Of a stretch of 64,000 nucleotides of DNA, positions 57,862 through 64,000 are shown piece by piece. The position numbers were made by a program, and so were the translations under genes. Position 1 is the stretch's first letter; the number at the start of each line of letters is the position of its first letter. The notes under the pieces were generated by a model, which saw only the letters and a list, made by a program, of their open reading frames with translations, ran no database searches and was not told where the DNA came from. The stretch lies in the NCBI RefSeq assembly GCF_008329435.1, contig NZ_NPKN01000005.1, forward strand, positions 124,001 through 188,000, written 5' to 3'. Source of the DNA: Rhodanobacter sp. T12-5 (GTDB taxonomy: Bacteria > Pseudomonadota > Gammaproteobacteria > Xanthomonadales > Rhodanobacteraceae).

Positions 57862-58779
57862 ATGAATCGCATGCAAGGCAACAGGCCGATGGAATTCGCG
57901 GAACATTCCGCTTCCTGGAACCCGCGCACCGAAATCGCCCCGGTGGCACCGGTGAGCGTGGTGGTTCCGTGCTTTCGCTGTGCTGACACGATCGCCAGCG
58001 CTGTCGCCTCCGTCGCGGCCCAACTCCTGCGGCCGGCGGAGGTGCTGCTGGTGGATGACGGCAGCGGTGACGGGACGCTTGAGTGCCTGCAACAACTTGC
58101 CCGGCAGTATCCCGAGGGTTGGATCAAGGTGCTTTCGATGCCGCGCAATGGAGGTCCCTCCGGTGCGCGCAACCTGGGCTGGGAACATGCGACCCAGACC
58201 TGGATCGCCTTTCTCGACGCGGACGATACCTGGCACCCGCACAAGCTCAAGCTCCAGATGGATGTGCTGAGGCGCGATCCGCAAATTGCCCTGCTTGCCC
58301 ATCCGATGAACGTGCAGACGCGCGACGCACCGGCCCCGGCGCTGACCTATCCGCTGAAGGTGAAGGTGGCCGGTCGCCACTTGCTGCGAATTCGCGCCTC
58401 GTTTCCGACGGCTTCGATCGTGTTGCGCCGGCACTTGCCGTTCCGCTTCGATGAGAGCCGCAAGCGCGCGGAGGATTTTCTGCTGTGGGCGCAGATTCTC
58501 CTCCATGGCTATCGATGCGCACGCATCAATCAGGTGCTGGCTTCATGGCACAAGGAGCCCTTTGGCGCGGGCGGCCTCAGTGGCGACCTCGCTGCCATGT
58601 ACGCGGCTGCCGTGGACGTACGGCGGGAGCTGCATGCGCAAGGCCTGATCGGCCGGACGCAGTGGCAACTCCTCCACTGGATCGGCCTGGTGCGCTACGC
58701 GCGGCGTCGCGTCATCACGTTCGCACGGCGCCGGGCCGCGGCCAGACTCCAGCCAGCACAACGTGACAAGACGTCATGA
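57862..58779 (+). CDS. family 2 glycosyltransferase
   Basis: A 305-residue GT-A enzyme: VSVVVPCFRCADTIASAVAS, VLLVDDGSGDGTLE (UDP-sugar-binding Asp pair), NGGPSGARNLG and WIAFLDADDTWHP (DXD metal site), then FDESRKRAEDFLLWAQIL with the catalytic ED. It would add a sugar to the lipid-linked repeat. Possible start GTG 57853; ATG 57862 has GGAG at proper distance. The stop overlaps the next gene by 4 bases (ATGA at 58776). Donor and acceptor unknown. Confidence 0.9.
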   Translation: MNRMQGNRPMEFAEHSASWNPRTEIAPVAPVSVVVPCFRCADTIASAVASVAAQLLRPAEVLLVDDGSGDGTLECLQQLARQYPEGWIKVLSMPRNGGPSGARNLGWEHATQTWIAFLDADDTWHPHKLKLQMDVLRRDPQIALLAHPMNVQTRDAPAPALTYPLKVKVAGRHLLRIRASFPTASIVLRRHLPFRFDESRKRAEDFLLWAQILLHGYRCARINQVLASWHKEPFGAGGLSGDLAAMYAAAVDVRRELHAQGLIGRTQWQLLHWIGLVRYARRRVITFARRRAAARLQPAQRDKTS

Positions 58780-60398
58780 CGCAAACATGCGAAGAACCAG
58801 ATCATGGCCATAACCTCGGAAGCGTGTTGCACGGAAGTTTCGGCTACGGCGAAGGCGGCATGCACGACGGGCGGGTTGCCGTCGGCGACGTCCCGCCACA
58901 GCGGCTGCGCGGTTCGGCGGGTGGCGAAATGAACGCTTCGCTGCGGCATGAACAAAATGTGCCCGGATTGGCCGGCCACGGCGACAACGTCCAGATATTT
59001 GCGCGGGAGTGCCAGGCGTCCGTGGATTTCTCGCCGCTCGATCATCAAGCGCGCGATGCGGCTGAACTCGACCCGGTGTCCATCGCGGACCTGTTGCGGA
59101 ATGCCTTTGTCTATCCGCCTCACTCGATCTACCAAAGCGTGAAGTTCGCCATTTCCGGCTTCGAGGAAGATCAGGACCTTTGTCGCGATCCGCAATTCCA
59201 TTTCCGCTACCAGTCGGCGTCGGCCTCGCGGCCGCGGATGGACGCGTCGGGATGCGAGTCGTTGTTGAAGACTTATCACGATTTGTTGTGCGACGCCGTT
59301 TCGATGTCGACCGCCCGCATGCGTTCGCCGTGGTTCCTGCAAAGCGGTGGCAAGGATTCCACCTCGATCGCCATCGCGGTGGCGGAGGCCAGGCCGGACG
59401 CCGTTTGCATGACTTATCTGGGCGGGCGCGAGGAGGACGAAATCGATTCCGCCCGCTTCGTCGCCAACCAGCTGGGCCTTCGCCATGAGGCGCTGGTATG
59501 CGATCCGGGCCGCGCCTACGACCGGTATCTGGCGATGGTGCCGACCATGCCGTTGCTGACCGCCGACTTCGCCATGCTCTCCTACGCCGACCTGGTGACC
59601 GAAATCGCTGCCAATGGCGGCGATGGCGTCGTCGACGCCCTGGGATCGGACAACTATTTCGGCATGCCCATCCATTGGCGCCAACGGTTGAAGGCTCTGC
59701 TGGCGCTCAGGCTGCGGCTGCCACGCGGCATCGTGGAGTCGAGTCTCTTCAGCAGGAATTTCCGGTTGTCCTATGTGCTGGGAACATTGCAAATGGACAC
59801 GTTCGAACGCTGCTTCCCCGGCTCGCGTTTCAGCGACTCCGAGGTGGATGCGCTGCTCGGTCGCAAGCTCGCCGACCGCTCCAGGCAACGGCTGGAACTG
59901 TTTCGCGCCGATATCCAGGCGGCGCCGTCGCTTGAGGCGCAGCGTCGCGTGGCGGCGACGATCGTCGAGGCGGCGACCTTCGGCAAGGGCATGTTCACTA
60001 CCAGCGCGTTGTCGCTGTCGCTGGCCTATCCGTACCGGGATACCCGGTTGTGCGACTGGATCTTCCACGAGGTACCGGACGTCCTGCTGATGGGACCGGG
60101 AGGCGTCAACAAGGTCCTGGTGCGCGAGCACATCGCCCAGCATTTCCAGCACCTGCCCTACGTGCGCCTGAAGGGGAGCTTCCGTTTCGACCTGTGCGGG
60201 CTGGCCCGGCAGCGCTTCGACCAGGTGCACGCATTTGCCGTGCAGGGCCGAGCATTGCTGCCCGGCGCCGTGTGCTGGCTGGAGAGCCACCGCAACCGTC
60301 TGGACAACAAGTATTTCGCTTCGAAGTTCTATCTGCTGGCGGTCACCTTGCCGTGGCTGCTCAGCCGGATGGGGAAATCCATCCCGGGGGCACCATGA
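58776..60398 (+). CDS. asparagine-synthetase-like ATP pyrophosphatase, paralogue 1
   Basis: A 540-residue protein with the synthetase (PP-loop) domain of asparagine synthetase family but no N-terminal glutaminase: there is no Cys2 start, and only the segment before the synthetase domain (ADLLRNAFVYPPHSIYQSVK) is kept. The PP-loop is SGGKDS (residues 190-195), where AsnB has Leu or Val for Lys. Other blocks: MTYLGGREEDEIDSARFVANQLGLRHE, NGGDGVVDALGSDNYFG, and terminal GPGGVNKVLVREH, SFRFDLCGLARQRF, DNKYFASKFYLL. It should adenylate a carboxylate and join an amine. An about 85-residue unusual N-terminus precedes it. ATG overlaps the GT2 stop; the stop overlaps paralogue 2. Confidence 0.87.
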   Translation: MTQTCEEPDHGHNLGSVLHGSFGYGEGGMHDGRVAVGDVPPQRLRGSAGGEMNASLRHEQNVPGLAGHGDNVQIFARECQASVDFSPLDHQARDAAELDPVSIADLLRNAFVYPPHSIYQSVKFAISGFEEDQDLCRDPQFHFRYQSASASRPRMDASGCESLLKTYHDLLCDAVSMSTARMRSPWFLQSGGKDSTSIAIAVAEARPDAVCMTYLGGREEDEIDSARFVANQLGLRHEALVCDPGRAYDRYLAMVPTMPLLTADFAMLSYADLVTEIAANGGDGVVDALGSDNYFGMPIHWRQRLKALLALRLRLPRGIVESSLFSRNFRLSYVLGTLQMDTFERCFPGSRFSDSEVDALLGRKLADRSRQRLELFRADIQAAPSLEAQRRVAATIVEAATFGKGMFTTSALSLSLAYPYRDTRLCDWIFHEVPDVLLMGPGGVNKVLVREHIAQHFQHLPYVRLKGSFRFDLCGLARQRFDQVHAFAVQGRALLPGAVCWLESHRNRLDNKYFASKFYLLAVTLPWLLSRMGKSIPGAP

Positions 60399-61906
60399 AT
60401 ACTGAGCCGGCCGTTGGCAAGAAAATGAACACGCCCGATGTACAGATTCGGCAGGGAGGTTCCGGCACGCGCGCCAGGCCCCGGATCCAGATCAATGTGT
60501 CGCCGCATGCGGGTGAAGTCGATTTCTCGGCGCTCGACGGACACGCCGGCGGGAGGGCCCCGATCGATCGGGTATCGATCGCCGATCTGCTGCGCAATGG
60601 GTTCGTCTATCCGCCGCACACGATTTTCGGCGACGTGAAAGTTGCCATCACCGGTTTCGATCCGGCCCAGGACCTGCATCAGGATCCCGTATTTCATTTC
60701 GCACGACAGTCGGCCGCGGCGCAGCCGCGGCCTGCCGCAGACTCCGTGGAAGATGCGCAACTGCTGAAGACTTATCATCGATTGCTGTGCGAAGCGGTGG
60801 CGCGTTCGACCGCCACCATGCAATCGCCATGGTTGCTGCAGAGTGGCGGCAAGGATTCCACCTCGATGGCCATTGCGGTGGCGGAAGCCGCGCCGCAGAC
60901 GACCTGCATTACCTATCTTGGCGGGAGCGAAGAGAACGAGGTCGAATCCGCCCGGTGCGTGGCGCGAAAGCTGGGGTTGCGTCACGAGTCGCTGGTTTGC
61001 GATCCGGGCCGGAGCTATGACCGCTACCTGGCGAGCGTGCCCCGGATGCCTTTGTTGACCGCGGATTTCGCCGCGCTTTCCTATATCGATCTGGCGACCG
61101 AGATCGTCGCCAACGGCGGCGACGGCATCATCGACGCGCTGGGTTCCGATCCGTATTTCGGTGTGCCTGCCCATTGGCAGAATCGAGCCCTGGCCATGCT
61201 GGCGCGAGGGGTGCGATTGCCGTCTTCGGTGCTCGAATGGCGCCTGGTCGGCAACAGCTTCGGGCTGTGCTATGCCCTGGGCACGCTGCAGATGGACGAC
61301 TTCGAACGCTTTTTCCCCGGCTCGCGCTTCACCGATGCGGAGGTCGACGGGTTGCTGGGCTGCGAAACGGCCGCGCTGTCCAGGCGTCGACTTGAAATTT
61401 TCCGTGCCGATATCGCGCAAGCATCTTCGATGGAGGCAAGGCGCAGGGTGTCGGCAACGATTCTGGAGTCCGCGATCTTCGCCAAGGGGATGTATACCGC
61501 CAAAGCTTTGGCCCTGCATCTGGCCTACCCGTATTGCGATACGCGTTTGTGCGACTGGGTATTCCATGAGGTGCCGGATGACCGCCTGATCGGCCCCGGC
61601 GGGGTCAACAAGGTACTCGTGCGGCGGCATATCGCCCAGCACTTCCAGAACCTGCCCTACGTCGCGGCGAAGGGTTCCTTCCGCTTCGACGTATGTGGGC
61701 TGGCGCAGCAGCGCTTCGATCAGGTGCACGCGTTCGCCGCGCAGGCGCAGGAGCTGCTCCCGGGCGCTCCGGACTGGCTGGAACGCCATCGCAGCCGATG
61801 GCACAACAAGTATTTCGCATCGAAGTTCTACCTGCTGGCGATGACGTTGCCGTGGTTGCTCAGTCGCCTGAAGGCAGCCTCCGACCAAACTCGTGTTGCC
61901 CACTGA
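60395..61906 (+). CDS. asparagine-synthetase-like ATP pyrophosphatase, paralogue 2
   Basis: 503 residues, clearly duplicated from its neighbours: VSIADLLRNGFVYPPHTIF, SGGKDS at 150-155, ITYLGGSEENEVESARCVARKLGLRHE, NGGDGIIDALGSDPYFG, GPGGVNKVLVRRH and SFRFDVCGLAQQRF all line up with paralogues 1 and 3. N-terminal region is shorter (about 45 residues before VDFSALD) and begins with a Gly/Arg-rich stretch. It lacks the Ntn glutaminase, so ammonia or another amine must be supplied directly. ATG 60395 overlaps paralogue 1 (ATGA). Role inferred: amide formation on a sugar acid or acyl group of the polysaccharide. Confidence 0.87.
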   Translation: MNTEPAVGKKMNTPDVQIRQGGSGTRARPRIQINVSPHAGEVDFSALDGHAGGRAPIDRVSIADLLRNGFVYPPHTIFGDVKVAITGFDPAQDLHQDPVFHFARQSAAAQPRPAADSVEDAQLLKTYHRLLCEAVARSTATMQSPWLLQSGGKDSTSMAIAVAEAAPQTTCITYLGGSEENEVESARCVARKLGLRHESLVCDPGRSYDRYLASVPRMPLLTADFAALSYIDLATEIVANGGDGIIDALGSDPYFGVPAHWQNRALAMLARGVRLPSSVLEWRLVGNSFGLCYALGTLQMDDFERFFPGSRFTDAEVDGLLGCETAALSRRRLEIFRADIAQASSMEARRRVSATILESAIFAKGMYTAKALALHLAYPYCDTRLCDWVFHEVPDDRLIGPGGVNKVLVRRHIAQHFQNLPYVAAKGSFRFDVCGLAQQRFDQVHAFAAQAQELLPGAPDWLERHRSRWHNKYFASKFYLLAMTLPWLLSRLKAASDQTRVAH

Positions 61907-62005
61907 AAAGAGCCCCTTTCCATGACCAGAAAAATGCCGACCCCAACTTTTCGCCGATCCGTTCGTGATGAATCGGTGAGCGTGGCTGGACGATGAGGGT
62001 TCAGC

Positions 62006-63646
62006 GTGAAACGCGCTAAATGTCCGGCGGGAAGCCAGGTCATATCCCGTCGACCCAGCCCCTCCGTCAGCGAAGGAATGCCCCGCGAAGAAAACGACCA
62101 TGCGCCTTTTGCGGCTGTCTTTTCGCCGCGCGAATTCGATGATCCGACGATGGCTCATATGCAACCGAAGACAGACGCGACGCTGGATGCCGGGGAGACC
62201 GGGTCGCGTGTTCAGATCGCCGCGTCGCCCTACCTGGGTGGGCAGGAGGTGGACTTTTCGATGCTGGACGATCGCCGCGGCGGCAATGTCCTGCTGGACC
62301 CGGTATCGATGGCTGATCTGCTGCGCAACGGATTTGTCTATCCGCCTCATTCCATCTACAGCGACGTCAAAGTGGCGACCCTGGGCTTCGATCCGGCGCA
62401 GGACTTGTACGACCAGCCGCGGTTTCACTTCGCACTTCAGTCGTCCGACGCGTCATCGAGGCCGGCAGCTGCCGCCGTGGACGATGCGCAACTGCTGAAG
62501 ACCTACCATCGCCTGCTGTGCGATGCGGTATTGCGTTCCACGCAGGACATGCAGTCGCCATGGTTGTTGCAGAGCGGTGGCAAGGATTCCACTTCGTTGG
62601 CCATCGCCGTGGCCGAAGTCAGCCCGCGGACCACGTGTTTTACCTACCTTGGGGGGCCCGAGGAGAACGAGGTAGCTTCCGCACGTCGCGTGGCGCGGGA
62701 GCTCGGTCTGCGCCACGAAATGCTGATCTGCGATCCGGGCCGGGCCTACGACCGCTACCTCGCAATGGTGCCGGAGATGCCGCTGCTGGCAGCGGACTTT
62801 GCCCTGTTGTCCTATGCCGACATGGCTACGGAAGTGGGCATCCGCGGTGGTGACGGAATCATCGACGGACTGGGTTCGGACGTCTATTTCGGTGCGCCGG
62901 TGAGTCGACGGCAGCGCATGATATCGATGCTGGCCTGGGGCATGCCGCTGCCGCCGTGGTTGTTCAGGATCGGTCCGGTTCGCCGGAGTTTCAAATGTTG
63001 CTATGCCCTTGGCACGCTGCAGATGGGTCGCTTTGAACGGCTTTTCCCAGGTTCGCGTTTCACCGATGCCGAAGTGGACGACTTGCTCGGCCGCCCGGTC
63101 GCGGCTCGTTCCCGGAAACGGCTTGGAACGTATCGCGACGACATCGATGCGGTCGATTCGGCGGAGGCGGTGCGCCGGATATCGCTAGCGATCGTGGAGT
63201 CCAATGCCTTTGCCAAAGGCATGTACACCGCGCGCGCGATGTCGTTGCGCGTGGGCTATCCGTTCTGCGATGCGCGCTTGCGGGACTGGGTTTTCCATCA
63301 CCTTCCGGATGATCGCCTGATCGGCCCCGGCGGCGTCAACAAGGTGCTGGTACGCAGGCATATCGAAAGCCGGTTCCAGCATCTGCCGTATATGACCGCG
63401 AAGGGTTCCTTTCGCTTCGACCTGTGCGGGCTGGCCAGGCAACGCTTCGACCAGGTGCACGCGTTCGCCCTGGAGGGACGGGCGTTGCTGCCCGGTGCCG
63501 CGCACTGGCTGGAATCCCATCGCAGCCGGTTGGACAACAAGTACTTCGCCTCGAAATTCTACCTGCTCGCGGTCATGTTGCCGTGGTTGCTGAGCCGCAC
63601 GAGCGGTTCGAGGGTCGTCGGCGTGAATGAGGGGTCGGCAGAATGA
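62006..63646 (+). CDS. asparagine-synthetase-like ATP pyrophosphatase, paralogue 3
   Basis: The third copy, with VSMADLLRNGFVYPPHSIY, SGGKDS, FTYLGGPEENEVASARRVARELGLRHE, RGGDGIIDGLGSDVYFG, and the same C-terminal GGVNKVLV/SFRFDLCGLARQRF/DNKYFASKFYLL end. From GTG 62006 (GAGG site) it has 546 residues; ATG 62078 or 62150 are alternatives giving an N-terminus closer to paralogue 2. A 99-base gap separates it from paralogue 2. The stop overlaps the Tat-exported beta-helix gene. Differences between the three copies cluster in the region between the DGLGSD motif and the GSRF motif, the likely substrate-determining part. Confidence 0.85.
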   Translation: MKRAKCPAGSQVISRRPSPSVSEGMPREENDHAPFAAVFSPREFDDPTMAHMQPKTDATLDAGETGSRVQIAASPYLGGQEVDFSMLDDRRGGNVLLDPVSMADLLRNGFVYPPHSIYSDVKVATLGFDPAQDLYDQPRFHFALQSSDASSRPAAAAVDDAQLLKTYHRLLCDAVLRSTQDMQSPWLLQSGGKDSTSLAIAVAEVSPRTTCFTYLGGPEENEVASARRVARELGLRHEMLICDPGRAYDRYLAMVPEMPLLAADFALLSYADMATEVGIRGGDGIIDGLGSDVYFGAPVSRRQRMISMLAWGMPLPPWLFRIGPVRRSFKCCYALGTLQMGRFERLFPGSRFTDAEVDDLLGRPVAARSRKRLGTYRDDIDAVDSAEAVRRISLAIVESNAFAKGMYTARAMSLRVGYPFCDARLRDWVFHHLPDDRLIGPGGVNKVLVRRHIESRFQHLPYMTAKGSFRFDLCGLARQRFDQVHAFALEGRALLPGAAHWLESHRSRLDNKYFASKFYLLAVMLPWLLSRTSGSRVVGVNEGSAE

Positions 63647-64000
63647 GCACGGCGAAAGGCATGGCGGAGATATCCGACGGCCGGCGCGCGTTCCTGCGCC
63701 GTTCGTTGTTTTTGATCGTGCCTGTGGCGCTGCCCGCCTTGGCGCTGCCGGTGGCGGCGCGCGGCAAGGCGTCCGCGGCCGATTCGAAGGCTGCGACGAT
63801 CGACGTGCGACACAAGGGTGCGCTGGGTGACGGTGTGCACGACGACACCGCCGCCATCCAGGCGGCTATCGATGCGCTTCCGGCGGCGGGCGGCACCGTC
63901 ACGATTCCGGACGGCAGCTACATGATCGATGCCGCGCGCCCGCTCCGGTTGCGTTCCAACATGCACTTGCAGATGGCGCCGGCGGCCACGCTCCGCGCCA
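63643..64000 (+). CDS. Tat-exported pectate-lyase-like beta-helix protein (3' end outside window)
   Basis: The first 119 residues are visible. They start with a twin-arginine signal (DGRRAFLRRS, then a hydrophobic stretch to about residue 40), followed by the opening of a right-handed beta-helix of the Pectate_lyase_3/GH28 type: VRHKGALGDGVHDDTAAIQAAIDAL and GGTVTIPDGSYMIDAA. In a polysaccharide operon such proteins are usually lyases, epimerases or hydrolases that trim the polymer. ATG 63643 overlaps the stop of paralogue 3. Catalytic residues lie outside the window. Confidence 0.87.
   Translation, partial: MSTAKGMAEISDGRRAFLRRSLFLIVPVALPALALPVAARGKASAADSKAATIDVRHKGALGDGVHDDTAAIQAAIDALPAAGGTVTIPDGSYMIDAARPLRLRSNMHLQMAPAATLRA

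Overview
The window is strongly GC-rich, densely coded gammaproteobacterial chromosome. Gene content (dedicated class GN sortase system, Oar-like TonB receptor, Wza/Wzb/Wzc capsule genes, DUF6249 and TRIC proteins) and dispersed short palindromes of the type GGAGCGGCTTCAGCCGCGA point to Xanthomonadales, most likely a Rhodanobacteraceae member (Rhodanobacter/Dyella-like). This placement is an inference. No rRNA, tRNA, CRISPR or complete insertion sequence was recognised.

Layout. 0-7 kb: the 3' end of dapB, an ECF sigma factor with a translationally coupled membrane partner, small membrane proteins, a Nat-type ABC exporter and dinB. 7.1-7.26 kb: a MITE-like palindromic element touching the dinB start codon. 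7.3-11.7 kb: a coupled operon YqcI/YcgG (GntA-type heme N-oxygenase family), DUF1989 and ATP-grasp, convergent with a second ATP-grasp plus lysylphosphatidylglycerol-synthase-like pair; this looks like a small specialised-metabolism locus. 11.9-22.6 kb: mostly housekeeping or stand-alone genes (NIPSNAP, APC permease, GH50-like lipoprotein, CocE hydrolase, Mpo1-like protein, purC, cytochrome c, djlA, rpe). 23-29.5 kb: a proteobacterial dedicated sortase system (VIT/VWA target, class GN sortase, response regulator, histidine kinase), with two tiny genes on their own terminated transcript. 29.5-31.7 kb: trpE and a coupled, exported chorismate-lyase-like protein.

31.7-51.4 kb: two divergent gene sets that together look like a complete peptidoglycan-peptide scavenging pathway. 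The minus strand carries a transglutaminase-like protein, an Oar-type TonB receptor, lysA, M19 dipeptidase, two penicillin-binding/beta-lactamase-fold hydrolases, a VanX-type D-Ala-D-Ala dipeptidase and an AmiD-like amidase, the last six coupled by overlaps. The plus strand carries a DUF819 membrane protein, an NlpC/P60 endopeptidase, L-Ala-D/L-Glu epimerase, an RpiR/MurR-type regulator, a YkuD protein, a dicarboxylate/amino acid symporter and a DadA-like FAD oxidase. Each enzyme would handle one bond or one product of a stem peptide.

51.5-64 kb: an exopolysaccharide cluster behind a long AT-richer leader: Wza-like, Wzb-like, Wzc-like, flippase, GT2 glycosyltransferase, then three tandem paralogues of an asparagine-synthetase-like ATP pyrophosphatase that lack the glutaminase domain, and a Tat-exported beta-helix (pectate-lyase-like) protein running off the end. 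The three tandem PP-loop genes are the most unusual feature of the window.
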